Source of the DNA: Kordiimonas lipolytica
GTDB taxonomy: Bacteria; Pseudomonadota; Alphaproteobacteria; Sphingomonadales; Kordiimonadaceae
DNA length: 64,000 nt
Reading direction: 5' to 3'
NCBI RefSeq assembly: GCF_001550065.1
Contig: NZ_LRUB01000006.1
Span: 1 to 64,000 of the forward strand
The notes under the pieces are model-generated. The model worked only from the letters and a program-made list of their open reading frames with translations, was not told the DNA's origin and searched no databases. Position numbers and translations under genes: made by a program. Shown piece by piece: positions 17,501 to 28,500 of this stretch (its first letter is position 1; every line of letters begins with the position of its first letter).

Positions 17501-18340
17501 CTACTCCGGCTTGCGGAACTTCAGCGTCATGCGGTCGCTTTCGCCGATATCCTTTGCGTCACCGGATGGCGGCAGGCGCCAGACATAGTCGCTTTCCGTT
17601 GGCTGGTCCTTCGGGTTCGCGTTCATTTCTGACGCCTCAACAAATTCAAAGCCCGCGTCTGTCACGGCCTTGATCACCGCAGATTGCTTCACATAGCCGT
17701 TGAAGCCCTTGGCCCATTCGTCGCTGCTCCCTTCTGGCGCGCGGTGCTGGACGATGCCAAGCGTGCCGCCGGGCTTCAGCACCCGCATGATATCCGCCAG
17801 CGCTGACTTGAGCGTGCCTGCCGCGCCGTCGTGCTTATTGAGGTGGTGGGTGGCACGCAGCATCAGGAACACGTCCACCGTGCCGTCCATTGAGGCCGGG
17901 AAATCCCCGAACAGATGGGCGCTGATGGCTGCTTTGCTGCCGCCGCGCCAGTCTTCCGCCATTTCGGTGAAGCGCGCGGGCCAGGCCTTGTGTTTGGCCA
18001 GCTTTTCAGCGTCGCCCTTATAGTCAATGCCCCGGTGGGTCATGGAATATTGCACGCCGATAAGCGCGCCATCGTCACCCAGATACGGCAGCAGGATGCG
18101 GCTATAGTAAGCGCCCGGCAGCGTGTCCGCGACCGTCATGCCTGGCTCAACCCCAAAGAACTCAAGCGTTTCTTTGGGGTGGCGATACTGGTAGCGCGCT
18201 TTGGCCTCATCCGGCTGGGCCGCCAGGATGCCGTCAAGCTTGGCCGACGCGCTATGGCCGTGGTGGTCTGCCGTGGCTGCGCCCGCGAGCATGCCGCCCA
18301 TTGATAAAGCCACCGCAGCAGCTTTGAAGAAAGTTTTCAT
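17501..18340 (-). CDS. Exported class I methyltransferase-like protein, paralogue
   Basis: The 279-aa protein has a signal peptide (FFKAAAVALSMGGMLAGAATA) followed by DHHGHS. The core opens with RYQYRHPKETLEFFGVEPGMTVADTLPGAYYSRILLPYL, which parallels the motif I region of the 9913-10695 product. It then has VDVFLMLRATHHLNKHDGAA and MRVLKPGGTLGIVQHRAPEGSS, the post-motif strand typical of methyltransferases. Motif I reads DTLPGAYYS, lacking the normal Gly pattern. Its periplasmic location and His-rich mature start are shared with the paralogue. Catalytic function is not established. Confidence 0.7.
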   Translation of the reverse strand: MKTFFKAAAVALSMGGMLAGAATADHHGHSASAKLDGILAAQPDEAKARYQYRHPKETLEFFGVEPGMTVADTLPGAYYSRILLPYLGDDGALIGVQYSMTHRGIDYKGDAEKLAKHKAWPARFTEMAEDWRGGSKAAISAHLFGDFPASMDGTVDVFLMLRATHHLNKHDGAAGTLKSALADIMRVLKPGGTLGIVQHRAPEGSSDEWAKGFNGYVKQSAVIKAVTDAGFEFVEASEMNANPKDQPTESDYVWRLPPSGDAKDIGESDRMTLKFRKPE

Positions 18341-18513
18341 CGAATATCCCCCTTTAACTGTTTGACATCAGTATTCTTGATACGTGGCCAAACCATAACC
18401 GGATGACGGATAGGCGGCCAGTCAAACAGGAAGGCGCGAGAACAAAAATATGTGATCGGCGCCGGTGGCAGTTGGGGGGGATCAGGTGGCAGGTGAAAGC
18501 CTGTCATGGCAAA

Positions 18514-18544
18514 TAAAAAGGCGGCCCCAAGGACCGCCTTTTCG
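18514..18544 (-). terminator. Terminator of thiC
   Basis: The stem AAAAGGCGG/CCGCCTTTT lies about 30 bp past the thiC stop on the minus strand. The minus-strand read ends in a T run (TTTTTATTT). Confidence 0.8.
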
Positions 18545-18574
18545 GTATATTCGGTAGTGGGTTAGGCAGACACG

Positions 18575-20551
<1,977 letters not shown>

Positions 20552-20867
20552 ACATGTGTGTAGGCCCCCGGTTTACGCTTCTTGCCTTGCCGGATCAAGG
20601 CCAATCGAACCATATCCGTTCAATAATACGAGTTATTTTGTCAGATTTGACCAGAGGCCACTTCCTGACGTCTGCGCACGTCATGATGCCAAGCATCTAT
20701 TGGCCGGGCGATCAAGAACGTCATGAAAATCAAATGTTCTCAAGACTATCACATAACCTATAGTATTTATCGCCATGTCGCCGCAGCAAAAGGAACATAT
20801 GCCCTTGATATGTAGCGCATAAAATAAAAAGGCGCCGGAAACGCCACCAGCATGGAGAGGTGAAATA
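20552..20867. other. Intergenic region between thiC leader and GFA gene
   Basis: About 316 bp without a convincing gene. It must hold the thiC promoter on the minus strand and the promoter and GAGAGG ribosome site of the GFA gene. AAAAAGGCGCCGG near 20827 is a short GC-rich stretch without a full partner stem. I see nothing else. Confidence 0.6.
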
Positions 20868-21353
20868 ATGACAGGCGAGTTTGAAGGCCGCTGCACCTGC
20901 GGTCAGGTCCACTACCGAATGACAAGTGTGCCACTGGTCGTCCATTGCTGCCACTGCAGTTGGTGCCAACGGGAAAGTGGAGGCGCGTTCGCACTGAATG
21001 CCCTGATTGAAAGTGACCGGCTGGAAGTTATCAAGGGAGGACTGGCGCGCCTTGACGTCCCAAGCGAGAGTGGCAAGGGCCAGATCTTGATCAAATGCCC
21101 GGACTGCCTGACAACGCTATGGAGCCATTATGCGGGCATGGGGGAACAGGTTTCCTTTGTGCGTGTGGGCACTCTGGAAGACCCCGCTGCCCTGCCCCCA
21201 GATGTGCATATTTTCACCAATAGCAAACAGCCATGGGTAACGCTTGGGAGCGGCACGCCAGCAATGCCTGAATACTACCGCAAGGCTGACATCTGGAAGC
21301 CTGACGCCATCCAGCGCTTCAACACCCTGATCGGTAAAATCAGAGAGCCTTGA
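20868..21353 (+). CDS. GFA family zinc-binding protein
   Basis: The 161-aa protein has the glutathione-dependent formaldehyde-activating (GFA) fold. Zinc ligands are visible in CTCGQVHY, in HCCHCSWCQRESGGAFALNA and in IKCPDCLTTLWS, which is the normal Cys pattern of the family. Most GFA homologues bind zinc in a beta-tent fold, but only a few have a proven reaction with glutathione and formaldehyde, so function is not assigned. GAGAGGTGAA precedes the ATG. It converges on the GNAT gene with a 14-bp overlap of the 3' ends. Confidence 0.85.
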   Translation: MTGEFEGRCTCGQVHYRMTSVPLVVHCCHCSWCQRESGGAFALNALIESDRLEVIKGGLARLDVPSESGKGQILIKCPDCLTTLWSHYAGMGEQVSFVRVGTLEDPAALPPDVHIFTNSKQPWVTLGSGTPAMPEYYRKADIWKPDAIQRFNTLIGKIREP

Positions 21354-21813
21354 TAAAACAGTATTCTGTAGTGTTGGAACTGTCGTGCAGATCACGGGTA
21401 TAGTCTTGCTTCACATAGCCCTCGCGCTCGTAAAATCGGTGCGCCCGGGTAAAGCGGGTATCTGACCACAGCTCCATTTCTGTTGCACCACGCGCGCGCG
21501 CCTTGTCTTCCACATGGTGAAGCAACTTCAACCCCATTCCAGTCCCGCGCAGGTCCTTCGAGAGATAGATACGCTTGAGCTGGAAGCGGTTTCCTTCAAG
21601 CGGCGCATAGGAAACGCAAGCCAACAGAGCGCCATCGTCGCCGTCCACCACATAGCCTTCTCCGCCGATGCCTTCAATGTAGCTGGCATAAGCTTTCAGA
21701 TCCTCATCAAGGCCATCAGGCTCCAGGAACACGCCCTCATATTCGCTGAATATGCCGCCGATCAAGTCAATCAGGCCCTTTGCATCCTTGTCTGTAACCT
21801 TGCGCAACTGCAT
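21340..21813 (-). CDS. GNAT family acetyltransferase
   Basis: The 157-aa N-acetyltransferase has strands leading to FQLKRIYLSKDLRGTGMGLKLLHHVEDKARARGA, which contains the acetyl-CoA loop RGTGMG. It then has MELWSDTRFTRAHRFYEREGYVKQDYTRDL, the usual motif B end. It transfers acetyl from acetyl-CoA to an unknown amine. The start at 21813 overlaps the stop of the hydroxylase gene in TGATG, with AGGAGG-like bases inside that gene, so the two are coupled. The frame extends to 21867, but that part overlaps the upstream gene. Confidence 0.82.
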   Translation of the reverse strand: MQLRKVTDKDAKGLIDLIGGIFSEYEGVFLEPDGLDEDLKAYASYIEGIGGEGYVVDGDDGALLACVSYAPLEGNRFQLKRIYLSKDLRGTGMGLKLLHHVEDKARARGATEMELWSDTRFTRAHRFYEREGYVKQDYTRDLHDSSNTTEYCFIKAL

Positions 21814-24392
21814 CACATTTCCTCCGTACTTGCTGGCGCTTCCGGCACACGCCGGGCTTTCAACCAACTATCCCGTGCAATAAAGCTTGCCCTGACGGCC
21901 TCAATCTCTTCATCCGTCAAATCTGGATGCCAAACCTCAAAAATCAGGACAACACGTAAATCATCGCTGTCGTTGCGGGCCTCATGGTCAAAACTGTCAT
22001 CGAAGGCGATCAGCTTGCCTTCGACCCACGGGCGCCATTCCTGCCCTACACGTATCTGGCAGTTCGGCGGAACCAGAAGCGGCAGGTGAACCGTGATGCC
22101 GTGGTTTGAAAGACCAAAGTGAGGCGGAATATGCTGGTGCGCCTTCAACAGCGAGAAAAAAACCTCAAACGGCGCATCGCCAACGCAGACAAGCGGCGCA
22201 GCCTTAAGCACATCAAGTGTTTTCGGGAAGGCGCCAACAAGCGCTTCGTTGGCTTTGCCGTCCCTAAAGAGGTCAAGCGCCGTCCAATTCATGCTACCAT
22301 TGATCGGATCAAAAGCGGCTCCCATATCCGTACCCGCATCCAGATATGGCCTACCGGCCTCGTCCGCTCGGGGCAAGGCGGCAAGAAGTTCGGCTTTGAT
22401 GTCCGCAAATGCCGCTTCCACCTTTTCCGCCCACGGCATTTGATCACGCGTCAGAAAACGATGCGGACTGATACCCGGAATGTAGAACTCATGGGGTTTT
22501 TGATCGGCTTCCCTGTAACCTACAGGGTGATCAAGGTTTTGCACCCACTGGGCTTCCAATATTCTTGGTGCATTTCGGGTTGCCCCCTGATGCAGCGCAT
22601 GCATCCTGCGAGAGATGCACTGGAAAGCAGCCTTGGATCGAAGCGCGGTTTCCGGGTCTGCATCCGCCTGCCTAAAGAGCATCGTCAACCGCCCGTCCAC
22701 ATCGTTTCCAAGCGAATATATCTGAGCGGCGAGATCCTCTTCACCCTGTTGCTCGAAGAAATATCCGGCATACAGATATGACAGAATATTGCCAGGCGCG
22801 GCATGAATGCAGCGCAGGTAGGCCGCTCGGGCACGCTCGGCGGTCCCTATCTGCTCTTCCACGACAGCCAGACGGTACTGCGTCGGCGCATGCATCGGCA
22901 CCTCTGCGCCCCAGCGCCTCAGGTACTCAAGCCCCTGCATGTCTTCGCCCGCATCGAACGCCATATCTGCAAGGTAACGCAGAGCCTTCTTGTGTTTCGG
23001 GCTAAGCGCAATCGCCTGCCTCAGTTGTCCTGCGGCCTGGGGATCACCAGAACGGATAGTCTGCTCCGCCATCTGAAAGAGACGCTCTGCCTGCGCAGCT
23101 TGTGCGAAGGTTGTCCCCAAGAAATCCATACGCCGGCCACGACCAGAGAACCACTGGTCATACCGGTCCATGACTTCTGACAATTCTTGTTGCTCTTCTG
23201 AGGAAAGCGCTGGGTTCCATGTCTCGAATATGAGGTTGACCCGCAGGCTATCTGACTTGTTCCAGGCTTCATGCTCGAACGTGTCATCGAAAGCGAACAG
23301 CTTGCCCGCTTCCATCACTCGGGTCTCATCACCCGCGCGCAGCATACAGCCCTCGCCTTCTGGCACGATGATTGGCAGATGGACTGTCAATCTTGCGTTC
23401 GAGGTACCGTGGTGCGGCACGATATGCATGCCAGGCTGCAGCAGGCTGAAAAACACCTCAACAGGCCGCCCCCCGGTTCGGCAAAGCGGCAGCTTCTCAA
23501 GAGCTTCCATGGTTTTCGGAAACTTGGACAGTATACGTTCATTGGGGATACCGCCGTTATAAAGATGGATCGCGCTCCAGTCTTTGTTGCCGGCCAGCTT
23601 CTGCCATTGTTCCGCTTCCGCCATGTGCGTCGCAATATAGGGCGTTGCATCATCGAGCGACAAGGCGGCCTGAACCTCTGCCAGGATATCGTCGAAAGCA
23701 CCTTCCAGGGCCTTACCCCACGTCAGGTCTTCGTGCCCAAACCATGGCTTGGGTGGTATGGCTGGCAAATAGAAGCGCTCTGGTTTCTGGTGTGGATCAT
23801 TCCATACCGGTTCCTTCGTTTCATGGAAGCGCCAGCGTGCACCTTCGAGCGCGCCATCGTGAGCGATATCTCCCCAAACCAGATTTGCAACATACTCTTC
23901 AAGAAAAGCTGGAGCTCCTTCAAGAATGGCTTTTAGCGTGGGTTCGGCTTTGCTGTTACCGGACAAAATATCTGCCACAGGCATGCCCTGCAGGGCCAGA
24001 GAAAGACAATCAGCGGCGAGATCATCTTCACCTGCCCTCTGTGCGGCGCCACCCAAATATACTAAATTGGCCATGCCACCCGGCTGAAGCTTCAGGGCTT
24101 CCTTGAACGCTTCAAGCGCCTTGGCCCAATTTTCCTGCTGCATTTCGGCTACGCCCAAGGAACGCCATCCCTCGGCTGACAGGTTATCAACCTTCAGATA
24201 GTTTCGAATGGCGTGCGCGCTGGTCGCATAGTCTCCGCGTGCCGCAGCCCGCGCACTAAGGAACTGCCACGACGGCAAGGCATCGGGCTTACTGGCGACA
24301 ATCTGTTTGTGCAACGCTTCGGCTTGATCCAGCTGTCCCTGTGCCTGGGCCTGCTGTGCCTGATTCCATAGTTCCTGAAGTGAGTTTGCCAC
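21813..24392 (-). CDS. TPR protein with two aspartyl/asparaginyl beta-hydroxylase domains
   Basis: The 859-aa protein begins with TPR helices (about residues 1-150: QAEALHKQIVASKPD, AEGWRSLGVAEMQQENWAKALEAFKEALKLQPG). An Asp/Asn hydroxylase domain follows at about 210-395, with IVPHHGTSNARLTVHLP and FDDTFEHEAWNKSD. A second TPR block lies at about 440-560. A second hydroxylase domain lies at about 640-835, with IPPHFGLSNHGITVHLP and FDDSFDHEARNDSD. Both domains keep the two iron-binding His positions and the Arg/Asn that hold 2-oxoglutarate. These are Fe(II)/2-oxoglutarate dioxygenases of the PF05118 type. The whole TPR-hydroxylase unit seems to be duplicated within one chain. Substrate unknown; GNAT is co-transcribed. 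Confidence 0.85.
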   Translation of the reverse strand: MANSLQELWNQAQQAQAQGQLDQAEALHKQIVASKPDALPSWQFLSARAAARGDYATSAHAIRNYLKVDNLSAEGWRSLGVAEMQQENWAKALEAFKEALKLQPGGMANLVYLGGAAQRAGEDDLAADCLSLALQGMPVADILSGNSKAEPTLKAILEGAPAFLEEYVANLVWGDIAHDGALEGARWRFHETKEPVWNDPHQKPERFYLPAIPPKPWFGHEDLTWGKALEGAFDDILAEVQAALSLDDATPYIATHMAEAEQWQKLAGNKDWSAIHLYNGGIPNERILSKFPKTMEALEKLPLCRTGGRPVEVFFSLLQPGMHIVPHHGTSNARLTVHLPIIVPEGEGCMLRAGDETRVMEAGKLFAFDDTFEHEAWNKSDSLRVNLIFETWNPALSSEEQQELSEVMDRYDQWFSGRGRRMDFLGTTFAQAAQAERLFQMAEQTIRSGDPQAAGQLRQAIALSPKHKKALRYLADMAFDAGEDMQGLEYLRRWGAEVPMHAPTQYRLAVVEEQIGTAERARAAYLRCIHAAPGNILSYLYAGYFFEQQGEEDLAAQIYSLGNDVDGRLTMLFRQADADPETALRSKAAFQCISRRMHALHQGATRNAPRILEAQWVQNLDHPVGYREADQKPHEFYIPGISPHRFLTRDQMPWAEKVEAAFADIKAELLAALPRADEAGRPYLDAGTDMGAAFDPINGSMNWTALDLFRDGKANEALVGAFPKTLDVLKAAPLVCVGDAPFEVFFSLLKAHQHIPPHFGLSNHGITVHLPLLVPPNCQIRVGQEWRPWVEGKLIAFDDSFDHEARNDSDDLRVVLIFEVWHPDLTDEEIEAVRASFIARDSWLKARRVPEAPASTEEM

Positions 24393-24513
24393 ACTGATCC
24401 CCTATACTTCTGACGCCTGTGTAGCCCATCCACCCACTCTCGCCAAGGTGCAAGCTGTCGCATACTTCCCTCATTGCCTGATTGCGCAGCAACGGAAGGC
24501 ACGAACAACAAAA

Positions 24514-24547
24514 GAAAAGGCCGCCCAGCATATGCCGGACGGCCTTC
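24514..24547 (-). terminator. Terminator of rpsD
   Basis: The stem AAGGCCG/CGGCCTT lies 25 bp past the rpsD stop. On the minus strand the second arm is followed by TTTTCTTTT. Confidence 0.75.
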
Positions 24548-24571
24548 CTGAAATGTCCAGACCCGCAAAAA

Positions 24572-25183
24572 TTAACGGGAGTAGAATTCCACCACCAGGT
24601 TCGGTTCCATGATCACTGGGTATGGCACTTCGTCGAGCGCTGGAATGCGCACGTACGTAGCTTTAGGGCCATCAACAGCAACATATTCAGGAACGTCACG
24701 CTCTGGGCTTTGCTGCGCTTCCAGAACCATTGGGATGTTGCGTGATTTCTCACGGATTTCCACAACGTCACCAGCCTTCAGAAGACGGGAAGGAATGTTA
24801 CAGCGTTTGCCGTTCACGAGAACGTGGCCGTGGTTCACAAACTGACGTGCAGCGAACACGGTCGGTACGAACTTCGCACGATATACGATTGCGTCCAGAC
24901 GGCACTCAAGAATGCCGATCAGGTGCTCACCGGTGTCGCCGCGGCGACGCACAGCTTCGTCATAGTAACGACGGAACTGTTTCTCGGAGATGCTGCCATA
25001 GTAGCCTTTGAGCTTCTGCTTGGCGCGCAGCTGGATACCGAAGTCAGACAGTTTGCCTTTACGGCGCTGACCGTGTTGACCTGGGCCGTATTCACGGGAA
25101 TTCACTGGAGACTTGGCACGGCCCCAGATGTTTTCGCCCATACGGCGGTCAATTTTATATTTCGCTTGGATACGCTTGGACAT
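24572..25183 (-). CDS. rpsD: 30S ribosomal protein S4
   Basis: The 203-aa S4 is a primary 16S rRNA-binding protein of the small subunit. It shows the N-terminal [45 protein letters not shown], the S4 RNA-binding domain [38 protein letters not shown], and the C-terminal VVEFYSR. AAAGGAG precedes the ATG at 25183. The frame is open to 25201, but that start would place the ribosome site inside the gene. It stands alone with its own terminator, outside the alpha operon, as is common in alphaproteobacteria. Confidence 0.97.
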   Translation of the reverse strand: MSKRIQAKYKIDRRMGENIWGRAKSPVNSREYGPGQHGQRRKGKLSDFGIQLRAKQKLKGYYGSISEKQFRRYYDEAVRRRGDTGEHLIGILECRLDAIVYRAKFVPTVFAARQFVNHGHVLVNGKRCNIPSRLLKAGDVVEIREKSRNIPMVLEAQQSPERDVPEYVAVDGPKATYVRIPALDEVPYPVIMEPNLVVEFYSR

Positions 25184-25402
25184 GCGAATCGCTCCTTTCA
25201 AATAAGCGCCACGGGCGGTGTGCTGTCCGAAAACCAGTGCACTATGGTGCCCGCGCGGTTCTTAGCTTTATTGCCAGAACCATTCATTAACGGGCGGGGA
25301 ATATGGGAAACCCCGCCCCAAGTCAAGGAAAAAGCAGTAAAAAAGGCAGTAGCACCCCAAAGAATGCTCGGAAGCCTGCTTTTTGCAACGCGCCTATATA
25401 GC

Positions 25403-25933
25403 CTAGGACCGATTCCAGGGCATGCGTGCCAGCATCATGCCCATGGCACACGAATCCGTGACACCAGCAAAGACAAGCCCCGCGCCCACGGCGGCAGACA
25501 ACCAGATAAAGCCCGGCGCGACCGTCATGGACAATATAGCTCCAACAACAACCAACGACCCTGTCGCAATACGCACCTGCCGCTCCAGCGACATTGTTTC
25601 CTTGTTTCGGTTAACAGGCAGCCCACCAGTGACGCACGCGTCGGTGCCGCCTTCAACAACCAGAACATCCCGGTCTGTATGCGGGGCAATGGCTTCCGCA
25701 GCCTTCTTGGCACGACCACCTGCTTTACACAGAATATAAAGTGGGGCGTCGCTGCCTTCTACTGCCTGCAGAATTTCTGTTGGCTTCAGGCTTTGAAGGG
25801 GAAACAGCTTGGCTCCCTGCACGTGGCAGGCTTCAAATTCGGCTCCAGTCCGGACATCAATCAGTGTCTCGCATGCTCCTGCGTCGTGGGCCTTCTTGAA
25901 CGCCTCAACGGAAATCATTTTCAAATTTTTCAT
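25403..25933 (-). CDS. Rhodanese with C-terminal membrane domain (YgaP-like)
   Basis: The 176-aa protein has a single rhodanese domain (residues about 5-105) with LIDVRTGAEFEACHVQGA and the active-site loop LYILCKAGGRAKKAAEAI, where Cys is the persulfide carrier. It is followed by two membrane helices (IATGSLVVVGAILSMTV and GFIWLSAAVGAGLVFAGV) of the DUF2892/YgaP type. It probably moves sulfane sulfur at the inner membrane. It is 12 bp downstream of the CsoR-like repressor gene and shares its operator, which suggests induction by sulfane sulfur or a metal. Confidence 0.85.
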   Translation of the reverse strand: MKNLKMISVEAFKKAHDAGACETLIDVRTGAEFEACHVQGAKLFPLQSLKPTEILQAVEGSDAPLYILCKAGGRAKKAAEAIAPHTDRDVLVVEGGTDACVTGGLPVNRNKETMSLERQVRIATGSLVVVGAILSMTVAPGFIWLSAAVGAGLVFAGVTDSCAMGMMLARMPWNRS

Positions 25934-25945
25934 AACCAGAACTCC

Positions 25946-26203
25946 TTAGGCATATTTGCCAATCAATGTCTCAATGTCCATGTCGTCGCCGCCCGGGAGG
26001 TCCCCGGCCATCTTACCTTTGACCATACAGGCCAGCATTGCGTGCCCGGCTTTATCAAGCGCCTTCCGCGCGGCCAGCATCTGCTGCGCCACCTTGATGC
26101 AGTCCGCATCTTCGGCATCCATCATCTTCTGCAAGCCGCGCAGCTGGCCTTCAATTCTGGCCAGACGCACCTTCATGTCTTTCCTGTCTTGGGCAGCGAT
26201 CAT
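25946..26203 (-). CDS. CsoR/FrmR family transcriptional repressor
   Basis: The 85-aa all-helical repressor is of the CsoR/RcnR/CstR/FrmR family. RLARIEGQLRGLQKMM is the conserved first helix with the DNA-contact Arg. Cys 35 in DADCIKV is at the conserved first-ligand position. The second helix QQMLAARKALDKAG ends in HAMLACMVKG, with Cys 59 but not the usual H-x3-C pair. The ligand set is therefore divergent, and Cu(I) sensing as in CsoR is not supported. The gene pairing with a rhodanese makes a persulfide sensor like CstR the better guess. It is the first gene of the operon and presumably autoregulated. Confidence 0.85.
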   Translation of the reverse strand: MIAAQDRKDMKVRLARIEGQLRGLQKMMDAEDADCIKVAQQMLAARKALDKAGHAMLACMVKGKMAGDLPGGDDMDIETLIGKYA

Positions 26204-26211
26204 TTTTTGCT

Positions 26212-26238
26212 CCTATACTATACCCCCTATAGTATAGG
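26212..26238. promoter_or_regulatory. CsoR/CstR-type operator
   Basis: Perfect 11-bp arms CCTATACTATA and TATAGTATAGG flank a CCCCC core, 9 bp upstream of the repressor start. One arm contains the AGGAG ribosome site. The AT-rich arms around a C/G tract match known CsoR-family operators. Confidence 0.85.
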
Positions 26239-26521
26239 AAAGCATATGGTCGCCTTCAAGGTCCGCCCTGCGTTTATTCCACATATGAAAATATTTGGTT
26301 CTGCAGACAAGCCTAAGATACGGTCCGGAAGGACGGATTGAGGATAAGATGGTGGATTCAGGCAATCGCGGCTCAGCTTGCTATTCGCTGAATATTACGA
26401 CCGATGGATGCGGGCGCCGGAAAGCCCGCCAACCTGACATTGCTCCTGCCCCCCTTCGGACTGCCGCCCCCAGTCAAGTGACCATGCTGGCGACAAAATC
26501 GACATGGCCCGGTGTGGCCGC
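26239..26521. other. Intergenic region between operator and chemoreceptor 3' end
   Basis: About 280 bp with no supportable gene and no strong hairpin; the frames open here have no start or composition support. It holds the promoter of the repressor operon on its left side. Confidence 0.5.
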
Positions 26522-28309
26522 CTATTCGCTACGCATCGTGCTCAAGAAATTGGTGGCAGATGTGTTCAGCGTCTCGCACACTTCGCCAAGCTTACGTGAA
26601 ATTGCCCGCGCCGACTGAGCGCTGTTTTCCACCCCATTGGCAAGTGACTGCACCGTCTCGATCCGTTCAGACACGTCGGCTGTACCGTTCGCAGCTTCCT
26701 GGATATTGCGGACGATTTCCTGGGTTGCTGCACCCTGCTGTTCCACAGCGGCCGCGATGGCACTGGTGACACCGTCGTTGTCATGGATAAGCTGTTTCAC
26801 ACCCCGTATACTTGAAACCGTCGCTTCAGTCTTTTCCTGCACACTAATGATCTGCTCGCCGATTTCCGTCGCCGCGGAACCTGTTTGGGTCGCAAGAGCC
26901 TTGACCTCTGTCGCCACGACGGCAAAGCCCCGTCCGGCTTCTCCTGCGCGCGCAGCCTCAATAGTGGCGTTGAGCGCAAGCAAATTGGTCTGTTCGGCGA
27001 TATCCGTGATCAGCTTGATAATCTGGTTGATCTGCTCCGCCTGTTCGGCGAGCGACAGGACCGCTTCATCGGTGTTATTGATCATATCAACAGCGCGCGA
27101 CGATCCTTCGCGTGATTCAGCAAGCTGGCGACTGATTTCCTGGATCGAGGCGGTCAGTTCCTCTGCCGCGCTTGCCACGGTCTGCACATTCGCGGACGCT
27201 TCACCCGCCGAGCCGGCAACCAAGGCGCATTCCTGGCTTGAGGTCTCGGTGTTATTCGTAAGCTCGCGCGAGGCAACGCGCATTTCCTCAACAACTTTTT
27301 GCAGGTCGTCCACTATGGTACCAACCTCGCCTTCGAAAGCCCCCGCGAGATCAAGCATCGCAGCGCGGCGGCGGTTTGCGGCTTCCTCATCCCGCTCAGC
27401 AGCGAGGCGGTGTGCTTTTTCCGCTTCTTCCTGCAGGCGGAGCTGCTCCTCGCGCATGCTTTCGCTTTTCTCCAGGTGCTTTTCGGCTTCGAGCTTCAGC
27501 TTTTCGCTCTCGATTGCCATTTCCTTGAAGACCTGAACCGCGTTCGCGAGTTCGCCCAGTTCGTCCTTGCGCGCCCTGTCCTGCACTTCGGTGTCCAGCT
27601 TGCCATTTGCCAGGGCACGAGTTGCAAGCGTAAGTCTGTTGGTTGGACGGGTGATGTTGCGCCCGATCCACCAGGTTACCACCCCGGAAAGCAAGAGCAC
27701 GATGGAGGCCCCCATCAGCATATTCAGCCGAAAGGCTGCAAAATCGGCCTCGAAGTCATCCATATAAATGCCTGTGCCCAGGTAAATCTTCCAAGGTTCG
27801 AAAGCCTTTACATAGGTCAGCTTCTGGACTGGCACGTCAGACCCGGACTTAGGCCACATATAGGGCACACTGCCGCCGCCTTCTGTTTGCGCAATACGCA
27901 ACATTTCCTGAATGAAGAAGAATCCGTTTGCGTCTTTCAGTTGGCTTTGGTCGCCGCCAACGAGCGACGGCCGAGCGGCATGGAACACGTTGATATTCGC
28001 AAAATTGTTAGCGAACAGATACTCACCGTCAGCATAACGCATCCCCGTGGCTATACGGCCAAGCTCTGCGATGGCCTCATCCTGCGTTATCTCCCCCGCC
28101 TGCACGCGAACATCCAGTTGGGCGGCAACGCCATGCGCCGTTTCAAGTATCCATTTAAGCGAGGTGATCCGATCGGACTGCATCTGGTCGTGAACCATTG
28201 CGAGCGCCATCCAGATGATGGCCAGCAAGCCCAGAGCCATGGTCGCCATTACTGCGGCAATCTTTTTTCCGATTGCCAAGTCTTGGGCAAAGGTAAGAAA
28301 CTTCATCAT
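26522..28309 (-). CDS. Methyl-accepting chemotaxis protein with Cache sensor
   Basis: The roughly 595-aa inner-membrane chemoreceptor has a first helix [21 protein letters not shown] near residue 20. A periplasmic sCache_2-type domain spans about 45-190 ([32 protein letters not shown]). The second helix is [20 protein letters not shown], followed by a HAMP domain ([10 protein letters not shown]). A coiled coil follows, then the signalling domain with the hairpin tip [32 protein letters not shown]. sCache_2 receptors often sense small carboxylates. The start is uncertain: a GTG at 28327 or ATGs at 28309 and 28306. A perfect palindrome lies just upstream. Confidence 0.9.
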   Translation of the reverse strand: MMKFLTFAQDLAIGKKIAAVMATMALGLLAIIWMALAMVHDQMQSDRITSLKWILETAHGVAAQLDVRVQAGEITQDEAIAELGRIATGMRYADGEYLFANNFANINVFHAARPSLVGGDQSQLKDANGFFFIQEMLRIAQTEGGGSVPYMWPKSGSDVPVQKLTYVKAFEPWKIYLGTGIYMDDFEADFAAFRLNMLMGASIVLLLSGVVTWWIGRNITRPTNRLTLATRALANGKLDTEVQDRARKDELGELANAVQVFKEMAIESEKLKLEAEKHLEKSESMREEQLRLQEEAEKAHRLAAERDEEAANRRRAAMLDLAGAFEGEVGTIVDDLQKVVEEMRVASRELTNNTETSSQECALVAGSAGEASANVQTVASAAEELTASIQEISRQLAESREGSSRAVDMINNTDEAVLSLAEQAEQINQIIKLITDIAEQTNLLALNATIEAARAGEAGRGFAVVATEVKALATQTGSAATEIGEQIISVQEKTEATVSSIRGVKQLIHDNDGVTSAIAAAVEQQGAATQEIVRNIQEAANGTADVSERIETVQSLANGVENSAQSARAISRKLGEVCETLNTSATNFLSTMRSE

Positions 28310-28320
28310 ACAATCCGGTA

Positions 28321-28345
28321 AAAACACTACTTAGTAGTGTTTTTA
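28321..28345. promoter_or_regulatory. Perfect 25-bp palindrome upstream of chemoreceptor
   Basis: Arms AAAAACACTAC and GTAGTGTTTTT (11 bp, perfect) flank the 3-nt spacer TTA. It lies 12 bp before the preferred start of the chemoreceptor. It could be an operator or an mRNA leader hairpin; the minus-strand hairpin also ends in a T run like a terminator. Confidence 0.6.
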
Positions 28346-28500
28346 GGCGAACGACTATTAAGAATACCTTTACCCGTAGAGGTTTTTTGCCCCTTTCCAC
28401 GTGAACTGAAGAAAAAGTCTAGCCGCGACACGGTTAAGTGTAGAAAACACCTTAGAAACCACGCCGCCGGTTAGAACCAACCACCAATAGAAATCGCCGC

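Noticed and set aside
24824..26341. 505-aa open frame on the plus strand
   Set aside because: Runs antisense through rpsD, the rhodanese gene and the repressor gene; no domain.
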